Origin: an uncultured Clostridia bacterium
Lineage (GTDB): Bacteria; Bacillota; Clostridia; Christensenellales; Borkfalkiaceae
Assembly (NCBI GenBank): GCA_947625095.1
Contig: CANQMX010000010.1
Coordinates: forward strand, 1-64,000
DNA: 64,000 nucleotides
Direction: 5' to 3'
How positions within the stretch are numbered: the stretch's first letter is position 1; each line of letters begins with the position of its first letter. The notes beneath the pieces were generated by a model. The model saw nothing but the letters and a program-made list of their open reading frames with translations. It was not told the DNA's origin and did no database searches. The position numbers and the translations under genes are program-made. This document shows, one piece after another, positions 22,501-37,500 of the stretch.

Positions 22501-25500
22501 ATAACAATTGGAGCGAGGGCGCAAACAAGTGGCTCAATGCGGGCTCCTACGCAATCGTTGCCAAGTACGCTGTCGGCAGCACGTCGGCTACCTACTATAT
22601 CGACGGTGGAGAGGGCGACACCTACAATGTGGGCGACCAATACAAGATCACCCTTGCAGGTAACTTTGCGGGCGAGGGCGAATATGACGCGGACAGCGGG
22701 TTCGAGGGTACTCCCGCCTACAACGGCCACGCGGGTATCTTCGAAGTGACCGCCCGTGAGATCACGATCACGATCACCCATATTCAGCACGAGTACAACA
22801 AGGCAGAACCTACCGACGAAGAACTCAAATGGGAGCTCAAAGCGGGCAGCAACCTTGCAGAAGGCGACAGCAAGGACATCCTCGGCGTTAAGCTCACAAA
22901 AGACCCCGGCGTTGACGTCGCTTTCTACTCCGTCAACGGCGCGTACACGGAGAGCGGTAGCTACATTGTCAAATTCGAAAACGGCGTCAACGCGGTGGAG
23001 ATCACCCGGCGCAAAGTCACCGTGACGCTGAAAGCGCAGTCCTCCGTCTACGGCGAAGATGAGGTAGTCGGCAACGTAAAGGACGAAAATTGGACAGCCG
23101 CGCTTTCGAATAGCAGCACCTACTTCGGTCAAGAAGGTGTGGAGGCAATCGTCGTCGGCGATGACCTTAACATCAACATCACCAAAGATTTGGGCGCAAA
23201 CGTCGGCACGTATAATCTTAACGCCACCTACTCCAACAACAACTACGAAGTGACCTTTGAGGGTACGGATAAGAATTACGAGATCACAAAGCGCAACATC
23301 ATCATCGAGATCGGCGACAGATCGTCCGCCTACGGCGAAACGCTGAATATCAATGAGAGCGTTTGGCACGTCGTGGAGGATACGGCGCAATACACAGAGG
23401 ACACTCTGACACAGAACTGGACGGGCAACCCTCATTACAACGACGAGAACCTCGGCGTCAAGCTTCGCATTGCCTCCGAGGGTTACACGGGCATAAGCAG
23501 CGTTCTCAAAGTGAAAGAGGGTGGCTACGCCATCATCGTGGACGGCAGCAGCCTCAACCCCAACTACAACTTCTACTTCAAGGGTGCATGGGAAGGCGAC
23601 GGTAGCTATGCGGGCGGCGACGCACCCATGGGAGGCGCGTACAGCGGGCACGCGGGCAAATATACCGTCGAAAGGCGCGCAATCGTCATCACTCCCACGG
23701 ACGCAAGCAGCACCTATGGCGAAAAGCTGCTCGATGAGATCAATGCGGAAATTTCCGATAAGTCCGCTTGGAACGCGACTTCCGAGTATGCGGGCAACGC
23801 GATCTTGGCGGCCGACCTCGACGAGCTCGCGCAGTACATCAGCTTCAGCCTTGCAGGCACCGACGGCAAGATCCGCACGAGCGGCTATCTCGGCGCGGGC
23901 AGCTACGCTATGGTGGGCAACTTCGACACCGCGCACGACGTCGGCAGAATTTGCGACAACTACGAAGTGACCTTCAAGGGCAGCTGGACGGGCGAAGAAA
24001 ACAACGGCACGGCGGGCACTTACACCGTTGAAAAGAAGTCGATCACCGTCACGATCAATCCCGGCGTCATGACGTATGAGTATGACGGCGAAGATCATAC
24101 CGATATCCTCGCATTCGGCACGGAATATGCCGAAACCAAGGCAGACGGCTGGACGTTGGACGACGTATTCACTTGCACAGACCTTGTCAAAAAGGCTGCC
24201 GACGGGAGTGCGGACGATACGCTTGAAACGCTTCAAATCACCCTCACAAAGGATACGGGTGCAGACGTGGGTCGCTGGTCCGTTACGCCTTCGTATGAAA
24301 ACGAGGATTACAGCGTCACGTTCGAAGGCGCCACGCAGGCGGTTGAGATCACCCAGCGTCAAATCATCGTACACATTCACGATCAATATGCCGTCTACGG
24401 CGAGGCCGAAACTGTAAACCGTGAGATGGGCGCGGACGACAAAACCGGCGCATGGCATGCTACCTTCGCAGAGGAGAGCGTGTACACCTCGGGCAATGCC
24501 ATTGCGGCAGATGACGATCTCAACCTCTACCTCACGAAGAACTTCGGGGCGGCGGTTAGCGAAGTCGGCTATGCCATTTACGGCACTTACACCAACTCCA
24601 ACTACAAGGTCACCTTCGAGGGCAGCTTTGAGGGAAGCGGACAATATCAGGACGGCACGCTGTATGCGAAGCACGCGGGTACCTATCATATCGTCGCGCG
24701 CAAGATCGCAGTCGAAATTCTCGACCAGCACAACACCTACGGCGAAGTGCCCAAACTTTCCTCTACGCAGGGCGTTGCTTGGAAGCTCTACGAGGGCAGC
24801 TTCACTCCTGCATACGATGAGGATGTTAAAGCCATCAACGACAACACCCTCGTCAACAGCGACAGCCTCAGGTTTAACTTTACAACCGACGCAACCCAAA
24901 CGACCAAGGTCGCGGACAAATGCGATATCACCGTTACCTACGAAAACGCCAACTATGATGTGACGTTCTACTATAAAGACAGCCGGCTCCCGTCCGAGGG
25001 CGGCGAAGCCACGGCAGAGGGCGCGCTCATCACCGATAAGCGTGCGATCAGTATCACCTTGCAGGGCGTAACGGTGAAATATGGCGAACTTCCGAAGGGT
25101 GCAGTACTTTATCGTTACGAAAACGACGGACAGGGCGGTCACAGCGAGCTGCTCATCGGCAACGAGATGGGGAAAGATTGGATCGCTCGCAGTGCTTTGA
25201 GCGGCAATGGCGCAGCAATCGTCAATAACGACAACCTTGTGCTTGTCATAGGTATTTGGTACTACGATACGGAAACGCGCACAGGCAAGCCCTACGAGGC
25301 GGGCATTTACGTCGCCGATGCGGGCAAGTGCTATGTCTATGCACGTCTTGCCACGGCAGAGGACCAAGCGGCTGCCTCGGGTAGATTCACCGACCTCGGC
25401 GACAATGCCAACTACGACATTATGGTCGTCGGCAACCCCGAGTTCCCCAATGACAACAGAGACCCCAGAGGTATCTACGAGATAACCAGCGGCGGCACAA

Positions 25501-28500
25501 AGTACACGAGCGGCGCGGCGACCCTGACCATCGAAAAGCGCAATGTTACGGTAACGCCCGTGAGCCAAGAAGTGGAATACGGCACGGAGTATGCCGAAAA
25601 ATCCATCGAATGGACGGACGGCGGCGACCGCTACTTTGACGATGATAGGGCAGCGTTCAAGGAATTGGGCGGAGTTCAGTTCGAAACAGAGCCGCAGAGA
25701 AGCACTTCCGGCCATATCAAGGTCGGCAGATACACGCTTGTTTTGAAGCCAATCGAAGATACCGACCTGCCCGCCCGCGCAAACTACAATATCACGCGCG
25801 AAACGGGCACCTATACGGTCACGCCCAAGGCGATCTCCGTTGCAATCACCAATGGGGAAGGGCAGTACACGGGTCAACGTCCCACGGGTCTTGAAGCGAT
25901 GGTACTCGCAGTCAAGGACGGCTTGCTCGAAGGCGACTTGGTGAGCATTGCGCGCGCCGTTTTGCCCAATGTGGACGGCACGTGGAATGTAGGCAAGTAC
26001 CCGATCCAAGGCACCGTCATGGGCGATGACAGCTCCAACTACACCGTCACGCTGACAGGCGACTGGACAGCCACGGGCGGAGCGGGTACCTTTACCGAGG
26101 CTTCGGACGGCAAGAACGGCGTTTATGAGATCAAGCCCATTGCGATCACGGTCGAATTCTCGAAACAAAGCTCCGTCTACGGCTCCGGGAGCGCGACTTT
26201 GGCTACAAATTACAGTGCGATAAACGGCATCGGTTGGAGCGTTACAGACGGGCGCATGGTCGTAGGCGAAACGCTTACGTTCGACGTGGCAATTCTTAAT
26301 GCAAACTACTTCGCAAGCTACTACATCCTTGCGGGCACGTACGACGTTAAGCTCACCTATACGCAGAACAAGAACTACACGATCACGTTCAAGTATAGCA
26401 ATGAATCGTTCGGCAAGAACGATGAGATCACTCCCGCCGACGGGTCGTTGACGGTCGTTGGTGCCTTCGAAGTCCAGCAGCGTGCCATCAACGTACGCAT
26501 CAACGACAAGGGTCATACCTACGACGGCACCGAACTCGGCAGCGGGGCATTTGGCACAGGCGATTACACCGTGGTTTCGGTCACCAACGATACAGGCGAA
26601 GCGGTGGTGATATACGGCGGCACGCGCGACAATCTCAATATCACATTGAGTAAAGCCGAAGGTGTGAACGCGGGTACCTATGCAATCACCGGTACGTGCG
26701 GGAACGATAACTACGCCGTGACATGGCAAGGCAGCTGGGCGGGCGCAGAAAATCGCGGCGTGGCCGGCACTTACACGATCTACAAGAAGGCCATCACCGT
26801 GCAGATCGGCGACCAAAACGGCGTGTTTGCCGGCAAGTCGGCAAAGGAAAAGTACACCCTTGTACAGGACGGCGGTTATTGGAGCGTCGTCGGCGACGCG
26901 CTTGTCGATGCGGATAAGGCAGACGGCAAGTTTACCGTCACGCTGTCCATTGTCAATAGCGAGGGCGAATGGCATGCCAAGTCCTATGCGATCATGGGCG
27001 AAGTCGGCGGAGCTTCCAAAGACAACTACGAAGTGACGTTCAGCGGCAGCTGGGGCGGCGCCGACGAAAATCTCAACAAGGCGGGCACCTACACTGTCAG
27101 CCCGCTTGAACTTGCAATCGAGCTCAAAGATCAAACGAGCGTCTACGACGGCAAAGAACCCACCGCTCTCAATGTCAAGTACGGCGAGGAAGAGGCGTGG
27201 GTATTCACGGCAGACGCCATCAGAACGCTTGGCGAACTGCTTGACGGCACCACTTTGGACGGCGAGTCCATCGACGATGTGCTCAAACTTACGCTGAGCA
27301 AGGCTATGGGCTTCAATGTAGGCGCCTACACGATTACCCTCGATGGGTGGGACAACGGTGACTACAAGCTCACGGTCAGCAACGAGGAGAACGAGGCATA
27401 CTCCATCACCCCCCGTCCCGTTACCGTCACCGTAAACGGCCAGCACGGCGTCTATGGCGACGCATTGACGGTGCAGGGCGTCGACTACACCGTCGAAGCA
27501 GCCGATGCGGACAGCGGCCTCGTGGGCAGCGACAACCTCAACATCACGATCACGCTTGCAGAGGCAGGCGAAGGTCAAACTTCCACAAGCGGCAATCGCA
27601 AGGTGGGTTGGTACAGCCTCATCGTCACTTACAGCAACGAGAACTACACCGTAACCTTCAAGGGTGACAACTCCAACCTCGAAGGGATGGAGGGCTACAC
27701 CCCCAACACGAGTTCAGAGATCACAGAGAACGAAGCGACGATCCCCAATTCGTTCTATGTCGAAAAACGTCAGATTTTGGTCACCATTCATGACCAGAAC
27801 GCGATGTACGATTCTTCGCTCTGCGGCACGCTCGACGGAGACAAACCCAACCAAGAGAAGGGCAAGGCGTGGACGGCGGTATCTTCGACCAACGGCGTTG
27901 GCGACGCCATCATCGGCGCAGACGAGCTGGATATCACCATCTCCACGGTGGAAAGCCCCATCGACGCAGGCAAGTATTATCTGAAAGGCGCGCTCGGCGA
28001 GGGCGGTGACAGCGAAAACTACTCTGTCGAGTTCAGCGGCAGCTGGGAAGGAGGCGAGGACGTCGACAGCAGCACAGCGGGCACCTTCACCATCAACCCC
28101 GCAGAGCTCACGATCAAGATCACGGAGCAAACGCACGAGTACGACGGCACGGCAGGCACGATCGGGTCCGCCATGACCACGAATTGGTCTGTCACGGACG
28201 GCACGCTGTATGGGCGCGACCAAGCTGACTTCACCAATGCGGAGAGCGGTCTCAAACTCGTACGCGCCGCAGGCAACGATGTCAACACATATCGTCTGTA
28301 CAGCGAGTTCACGCACAAGAACTACACCATCACTTGGGTCGAAAGCGAGTATGAGATCACCCCTCGTAAGGTAGTGGTCACGATCCTTGACCAAGAGCAT
28401 CTCTACGACAGCACCGTGCCCGCAGTGGGGAGCGAAAAGGATACCAATTGGACGGTCGCGCTGAGCGAGTCGAGCACCTACCACGACACAGAAGCAGCGG

Positions 28501-31500
28501 CCATTGTCGCGGGAGATAAGTTCGGCATCACGCTGAGCAAGGCGGACGGCATTGACGCGGGCAAATATCCCATTACGGGCGTCTGCGACAACTCCAATTA
28601 TTCCGTGACATGGGTAGGCAACTGGGATAAAGACGGTGACACCGACGTCAATCCCGACAACGACGGCAAAGCGGGCACCTACACGGTCAACCCGCGCACG
28701 GTGACCGTGCAGCTCCTGCCGCAAAACAGCGTCTACGGCGACCCCGCCAGTCCGAACAGTCTCAAAGACATTGCGTGGAAGGATATTTCCGCCTCCAAGA
28801 GCCAAGACGGCATTTTGCCCATAGAGACTCTCACCATTGTCTTTGAATTGCCCGAGCAGACCAGTGACAAGTACAACGCAAGCCATGTGCTCCTTGTCGG
28901 GAAGTATGCGTTGACGGTCACCTACACCTACAATAAGAACTACATTGTCACATTTGTGCTCGAAGACGGAAGCACGATCGAAGGTTTGGCGAAAGAGGAT
29001 TACACCGCATCTGTCGCCGACCTCTACGAAGTGACGAAGCGCCAAATCTCCGTTACCGTCACCGCACAGGATCACATCTACGACGGCACGGCGGGCACTG
29101 TAAGCAATGATGCCAAGTACTTCACGGTGGGGTCCGCGCTCAATGCGCAGACGATCGTAGCATTGGCAGCGGGCGACACGTTTGAAAGTCTCGCTCTGAG
29201 CCTCACCCGCGAAGGCACGAGCGACCCCGACAACGTCAACGTCGGCTATTACGATTTGATCGGTATCTGCGGCAATAAAAATTACGACATTCAGTGGAAT
29301 GGACTCGAAGGGGCATTCCACATCGTGGGCAAGCAAATCACGATCGAGATCCAAAATCAGGAAGGGACCTACAACGGCAAGAACAATGCGCACTCCGCCC
29401 AAAACGGCGAAAGCTATTGGACGATCGTTGACGGCGAATTGATCGCAGGCGACAAGAATGATTCGGGCAAGTTCGACGTCACGCTCACAATCGAGAATGA
29501 CGGCGAGTGGAACGTCGGTACCTATGCGATTTACGGCAAGGTAACGGGTACTTCCGCAGGCAACTACACGATCGTCTGGCAGGGCGATTGGTCCGGCAGG
29601 GAGCACAACCTCACCGCGGGCGTTTATACCATCAACGCAAAGGATATCACCGTCACGATCGACGATGTACAATCCACCTACGGCGACGGTGAGGAAGCCC
29701 TCACTTGGAAGATCGACGAACACGACCTTGCCGAGGGCGACACGGAAGCCGATCTCGGCGTCAACCTGACGAAGGAAACGGGAAGCGACGCGGGCGAGTA
29801 TGCGATCACCGGTACCGCAAACGGCAAGAACTACAACGTGATCTTCAAGGGCAACTGGGCAAAAGAAGACGAAAACAAAGAAAAAGCGGGCGTCTACACC
29901 GTAACGCAGCGCCCCGTCACCGTCACCGTTTACAGCCAGAGCGGCGTGTACGGCGGCAATCAGGATAAGAGTATCGACTCCGCTCAGTACAACGCATGGG
30001 TCGTGACGGAAGGAGACGTGCTGGCGCGCGACAATTTGGAGATCACGATCAGCATCGATTTCGATGAGGGCGACATCAGCGAGTTGGGCAAACAGCTCAA
30101 CGCGGGCTGGTATTCCATCATCGTCACCTATCACAACGATAACTACAAAGTAACGTTCAAGTGCCAGCACAATATCGTTACCACCAGCGGCAACGTGACC
30201 GAAGATGATGTCACCAATCATCCGATTGAGGGTACAGACGACGGCGAAGGTACCTACACCGTGCAAAACGGCTACCGCATCTACCCGCGCCGCCTTGAAA
30301 TCACCGTTGCCGACCAATCGGACGATTACAAGGGCACGAATGTTGAGCCTACCGTCAAGCAGAAGGGCGAAGGGCTCCCGAACGCGTGGACGGCTACCAA
30401 CGTCCTGAACGGCAGTATGCCTCCGTTTGTCACCGATGAGGAAGCGAATGCCTTTGCAGTCCTGCTCAAATTGGAGAGCAGTGACAAGTGGAATGCGGGC
30501 ACCTACAAGATCATCGGCGAAGTTACCAACGAAGTCGACAAAAACAACTATGTGATCGACAGCATCCAGAACGGCACGTTCACGATAAGGCCGCTCGATG
30601 TCACCGTCACCGTGAAGGAGCAGACCTATGCGGTCTACAACGGCACCGACTGGGCGACCGAATTCCTTGCAAGGACGCAAGCCGTCACCAGCTATGCCGA
30701 AAACGGTTTCTGGACGGCGGTTGGCGTTCTGGACGCCGACCAAGACCTGTTCGCAAAGGCAATTGAGCTCAACCTGTTGGGCGAAGCCAAAAATGCAAAC
30801 GTCTACTCCGCAAACGGCGCATGGCGCGCCGACGCGGATGCGGATATCAAGCTCAACTATGTTGTCACCTATGAGGGCGGCAATGTGTTCACGGTCCAAA
30901 AGCGCAAATTGAGCGTTGCGATCGAGGACGCGACCTCCGTCTACGGCGAGGACATCGCCGTTCTCAAAACGGGCACCATCTCCTGCACCAACGACGAGAC
31001 CGAAGAAACGGGCAGCAGGGGAAGCATCAACGGCGACGACCTCGGCATCACGCTGTCCAAGTTGGGCGGCACAAATGTCGGCAAGTATGCCATCACGGGT
31101 AGCTGGAACAACAACTCCAATTACGAAGTGACCTTCACGGGCAGCTGGGAAGGCGAGGGCGCCGAGAACGGGCAGGCAGGCACTTACACGATCACCGCAC
31201 GTAAGCTCACTGTCCACGTCAACGATCAGGGCGGCGTGTTCGGCGGACGCACCTACACCAACCTCAGCCAGTTCCAAGGGGACGACGCGAATAGCGGCGG
31301 TTGGTACATCGTCGGCTTCACCGAAACGGAGGGTATCTCCGAGCACAATCAAAACACAAATTACTACATCATCACCGGCGACAACTTGCTCATCGTGTTG
31401 GAGCTCAACAACGATACGAGCAGCGAGGACTACGCGGGCAAGTGCGCGATCTCGGCAGTTTGCAACAATCCGAACTACGAAGTTAAGTTCACGGGCAGCT

Positions 31501-34500
31501 GGGAAGAAGAGGACGAGCACAAGGGCACAGCGGGTACCTTCACGGTGCAAAAGCGTAAAGTCACCGTGACGTTGCGCGATCAAACCGTCACATATGACGG
31601 TGCGACCCACACGGCGGGTGAATTTAATGAGAGGAACAGCGGTTGGACGGAACGGGTCACAAACGATCCCGATAACAACACCGTAACGTTCGTCACGCCC
31701 GTCGAGCTCGGCGGCGGCAGAAAGAGCGCGCCCGAAATCACGATCACGCTGCGCATGGACGAAGCAAGGAATGTCGGCGCCTACAAGGTACACATCGTGA
31801 TCACGCGCGACGGCGAGACCATCTTCGACAGTGCCGAGACAGCGCTCGGCGATACCGTCAGACTTCTTGATAACGGCAGCGTCGTCATCTCCACCAACGA
31901 GTACGAGATCACCGTGGTGGGCACGACCGTGCGCGATAAAGTCGGCGAAGAGAGCGACGACGTCAGGGCGTGCGGCGTGTACACGATCACGCCGAAGGAC
32001 GTCACGCTCACCATCGATGACAAGACGTCCATGTATGGCGAAGCCGAAAGAGAGCTCACTTGGAAAGACCTTTCAAGTGGCATCGTGGCTGCCGATTGGG
32101 ATGCCGTCAAGGCCGCCATTCAGCTTGCGATCGAAGGCAGGGAAGATCACCTGCGCGGAGACAATTACCTTGTCGCAGGCAGCTACCATATCACGGCGAC
32201 GGTTGAGTCGGTGGAAGCTACAAAGAACTACAACTTCAGCTTTGTCGGCACAACGGGCACGCCCAACCACGGCAGCTACACCGTCAGCAAGCGCAACATC
32301 GGTCTGCGTGTCGATGACGAAACCGTGGTTTACGGCACGGAACCGACATTTACTTACACAATAGTCAACCTGCCGGGCATTACAGGCGATGTCATTCTCT
32401 CTTGCGATCAAGAGCTGTTCGACGGCGCTATCAAGTACACGATAATCAATCAAGAGCTCAATACGACAGGAGTTCGTTTGAATGTCGGCACATATCCTAT
32501 TTGGATAAGTTTGGATCCGGATGCGGTCAACGTCGATCTGATCACCGACAACTACGACATCACATTCACCGGTCTGTGGAGCGGCTACGAAGTGTCCGGC
32601 ACCGAGCCGGGCGCCGCGGGCACGCTGACAGTCAGGCAAAAGACCATCACGGTGACCGACATCACGAGCACGACCAACGCCGACCGCACGAGCGAGTACG
32701 GCGACGCAGTTCCCACCGATTGGAGCTATGTTGCGGCAGAGGGCAGCGTGCTCGAAGGCGACACCGTCACGGTCGTGTACAGCACTTTGGCAAGCGAAAA
32801 GGCCAATGTCGGCACATATCCCATCACGGTCGCTTTGGCGGATAGTGCGGAGGGCAACGACAACGCCAACTACACGATGTCGATGAGCCGCACCGTCAAC
32901 TACATCATTACGAAGCGCGTCGTAAAGGTGAATATCCCCGAAGCAAACGCCATCACCTATGGCGAAGAAAGAGTGTATCCCGAAGTTGTCGTGACGAGAA
33001 CGAGCGGCGAGGGCGTGTGGAATGAATACGCCGGCGGCGAGCTCATCTCCAACGTCGAGATCAGCTGCACGGTCGTGGATGCAACGCTTTCCGCAAGCGG
33101 ATTCCTGCGCGTCAAGATGCAGAGCGGTGCGATCATAGGCTATGATATCACCGTGTCTTTGAGCGGCGATAACGCGAGCAACTATCAGATCGACGGCACG
33201 ACGACGTTCGATGAAAAACTCATCGTCAACAAGCGTCCCGTGACGGTCACCATCGAGGATAAAGAATCCGTCTACGGCGAATCCGAGCAGGATCTCACTT
33301 ATCTGGTGAAAGGCCTTGCCGAAGGCGACGAAGAATCGCTGCTCGGCATCACGCTCACCCGTCAGGGATTGAGTGCGGGACAAAGCGGCGTCGGCAAGTA
33401 TGCGATCACGGGTACATTCAACTGCACCGACTACGAAGTGACGTTCAGCGGCAACTGGAATGATGCCGAGAGATATACCTCCTATAACGAGAAAGCCGGT
33501 ATCTACACGATCACAACGCGTGCGGTGCGCATCGAGATCTACAACCAGTCCGCACCGTACGGCGAGACCATAACCGTCGGTTCGGTGGAAAAAGCCAACT
33601 GGAAGGCATTGTCCGGGGAAGAAGTCGATGGAATAAAATATTATTCCGTCAAGCCGGGCGACAGCCTCGGTATCACGCTTGAATTGAAGAAATTGTCGGA
33701 AGTAACCGGAAGCCTCACGCGCGGCGCATACGAATTGTCGCTGGATGAGACCACGATCAACCCCAACTACACGGTGACAGTCGTTCGCACGGAATTGCCC
33801 GACGGCGATGAGGCGAACAGGCTATTCCCCAAAGATTTCAATCGGAGCGGAACTTCCATCGGAAGTATGATGTGGGGTTACAGCACGCCCATTTCGACCG
33901 AGTTGCAATGGGCAAACCACGGTATGTTCTTTGTGACCATCCGCGATGTGGACGTCCTCATCAGCGACCAAAGCGGTGTCTACGGCGAGGCATTTACATT
34001 GTCGCAGTATGCAGAAAGCGGTGCTTACTCGATCTCCCTCACCAAGGATACGGGCACCTCGGGCGCCGTGTTTATCGACGGACTTGATGTGACGTTCGAT
34101 TTGGTAACGACGGCGTTTGACGGCGCTACCGCCGCGGGATTGGCAAGAGGCAAGCTCTCCTATGCCGGCCAATATCCTATTTTCAGCAGCGGTATCACGG
34201 CAACGCAAAACGGCGAATCGCTTAAAGATCAATCGATCTTGCAGAACTATCGCTTTAACTTCAAGGGCGGTTGGTCGATCGGCGGAACCTATCCGAGCGG
34301 AAGTCCCTATAACGGGCGCGTCGGCGTGTTCACGGTACAGCAGCGTAATGTCACCGTCACGGTGAACGACGTCAGCACGACCTACGGCGCTACATACAAA
34401 GACCTCAACGCAGCGGGCGGCGAATTCGATCTTGCCAATCAAAAGGGCTATACTGCGCTTGTCAACAACGGTACGGGCAAGGCGTTTGTCACCGAGGACG

Positions 34501-37500
34501 ACGAGGCTCTGTTCAACATCGCACTGACAGTCAAATATACTGCGGAGCAGGTCAGCACGGGCAAGGCGCTTAAAGCGGGCAGTTACCCGATCACGGCAAG
34601 CAAGCGGGAAAGCTACGAAGAAAGCGCGGCATTCAACAGCTATGTTGTGACATTCGCCTCCACGGAGCCGCACCTGACTGTCGACAAAGCCAACATCACC
34701 ATCAGCATTTTGAGCGGCGTAAAGGGCAGCGTTTATGGAGATACGCTCACGGTAGGCGATGTCTCGTGGAACAGCAAGGATCATCCCGAACTGTTCGACG
34801 CCACGGTGGGCGGCGGTTATGTCACGGGCGACGTACTCGATTTCGATATGTACGCTTCCCTGATAGACGACGTGAGTGCAGGCAGATTTGCCAAAGCCGG
34901 GAATTACGCGATTTATGCAAGCGGATGGCTCAGGCTCGCCGACAATGTAAACTACAATACTCCCACGTGGACGGGTTCGTTTACAGGCGGCGTGAATTCG
35001 GACGACGCGATCTATGTAAACACGGCGGGCATCTATACCGTCGACAAGAAGCCGATCGAGGTCACGATCAACGACGCCGAATCCGAATACGGCGAGACGA
35101 TCGACAGCAGGATCTTCGGCTATACACTGCCCGAGGGGTGGCAGGTCGGCGACGATACGGCGGATGACCTTCGCATCAGACTTTCCACCGATGCGACCGC
35201 AAGCTCGCCCGTCAGCGCAACAGGCTATGCGATCAACGGCTATTCGAACAGCGACAACTATGAAGTGACCTTCAAGGGCAGCTATCTCAACGGCACAAGC
35301 GGCACGCTGACCATCGATCCTCGCAGGATCGTGGTGGTCATCCGTCCTCAGAGCAGCGTCTACGGCACCAACCCCGTGGCAAGCTACGAAACGAGCAAGT
35401 GGTTTGTCGTGAGGGGCGGCTCCGAAGTCAACGCGGACAATCAAGCTACCGAATGGGCAAGCGTGTTCGGCGCGGCCAAAGAGAGGAATATGGGTGAATT
35501 GCTCATCACGCTCACAAAGGGCATCACCTATGTAGACGGCAACAGGTGGAGCAACGGCAACGGTCTGTTCGTGGGTCAATATGCGATCACGGGTCGTTGC
35601 GACAATCCCAACTTCGACGTGGTATTCCGCGGCTACAACAGCGAATACGACGAATCTGTCGAGAAGTACGCCCCGGCTCTTTCCGCAGAGACGGAAAAAG
35701 AAAAAGCGGAAGAGTGGGGCAAAGTGTCCGACACTTGGGGCGTATATACCATCACGCCGCTCGATGTCACGGTCAAGATCAAGAATCGCACAGGCGTCTA
35801 CGGCTCGATCCTGACGGACGGCGAGACCCAGCTTCGCTACAACGCGAAACTTGTCAACACGCAGAGCGTCGCATGGACGTACGGCGAAGGCAGCGGGAAA
35901 TTCACCGTCGGTCACGAGCAGTACCTCGACTTCTATCTGCGCGGCGACGCGGCGAAAGGAAATATCTTTGCCGATGTAGGCGACCATCAGATCGAAGGCT
36001 TCTGGGCGGAGACCATTGCCGAAGGCGATACGAACCTCTATGGCATCAAGCTGAACTACAATGTCACATTCGTCAACGAAAAGGGCGATGGCGATCGCGG
36101 CGTGTTTACGGTCACCCCTGCGGAAATCCGTCAGAACACACGCGAGGCAGAGGGCGACGAGACCTTTACGGGTACGCTTTGGAACCAGACGCAACTCTAC
36201 CGCGGCACGAACGTGGAATATTCGCTCAAAGTCGACGAAAGATTCTTCTTCTTCGAAGGCGAATTGACATTCGGCAAAGATGTCCTGAATGGCGGCTCCG
36301 TGACGTACGGTGCGGCAACGGTCACCTACACGAACCTCAAGAAAGACAATCAAATGATGCACGCGGGTGTAGTGCCCGAGGATCAACTTAAAATCACAAC
36401 CTACGGCGTATGGACGGTTGAAGTGACCATCGTCAAGGATAACCACAAGGAGGCGACCTTCACGCTTTCGCTCACCGTGGTGCAGGCAGACCTCACCGTC
36501 ACGTTGAAAGCGGGGGTGCACTTCACGGCCACCTACGGCGAATATCTTGCAAGCGGGCAGGATGCCAAGGACGGCGCAAAGACGTTCGACGAGTTGAAGG
36601 AAGCCCTCAAAGCATGGCTGTTTGATACGGCGGTCATCGAAAAGATCGAGGGCGCCGAGAACATCGCGACCGACCTCAAGACGCTGATAGAAATGCTCTT
36701 GAAGATCGAGGGCGACGACGCGATCACCGTGTCCATCATTACCACAGACGATCACACGAGTACGGGCGGCTATCTGAATGCAGGCAACTATGTCCTCAAC
36801 TTCGAGGTGAACGGCAACATCAAGATCAAGTTTGCCGAGATCTACTCCGCCGTGACAGTCGCAAAGCGGGAACTCAACATGACGTGGGAGCCCGCAGAAG
36901 GCGATGAGCCCGAAGTGGCAGGCAACACCTTCACCTATCGGTACGACGGCGAGAACCACAACGTGGTCGCAATGCCCACCGATGTGCTCGGCGGCGATAT
37001 GGTCGCGAACTTCGGTATGTCGTACTATCTCGTCAGAGGCAGCGAAGAGATCACCCAGTTGGAGATGAAACTTGTCGGCGAGTATCGCGTAAGGATCGTT
37101 GTGGATAGCAACTCTGCGGCAGAAGGCAACCGCGACATCGGCAACTACGATGTCCTGCCCGTCGAATTGACGGTCATTATCAGGGCGATCAACATCACGG
37201 TGCGCATCAACGACCGTACGAATGAGTATGGCGAGCAGGAGCTCGACCCGAACGCTGACGGCGCTTGGGAGATCATCGAGGGCGCAGATACCTTGCCCGA
37301 GGGCGAGGATCTTCAGATCACGCTTGAGTTCGCCTCGTTCGACGGCGAGAGACGTCCCAGCGGCACATATAAGATCTCCGGCCGTTCCGGCAACGCGAAC
37401 TACACAGTCACATTCGTGGGTAGCTATGGCGGGTCTGACGGCGATTGCGGCACATACACCGTGACAAAGAGGAAGATCATCGTCACTGTCCACGACATCA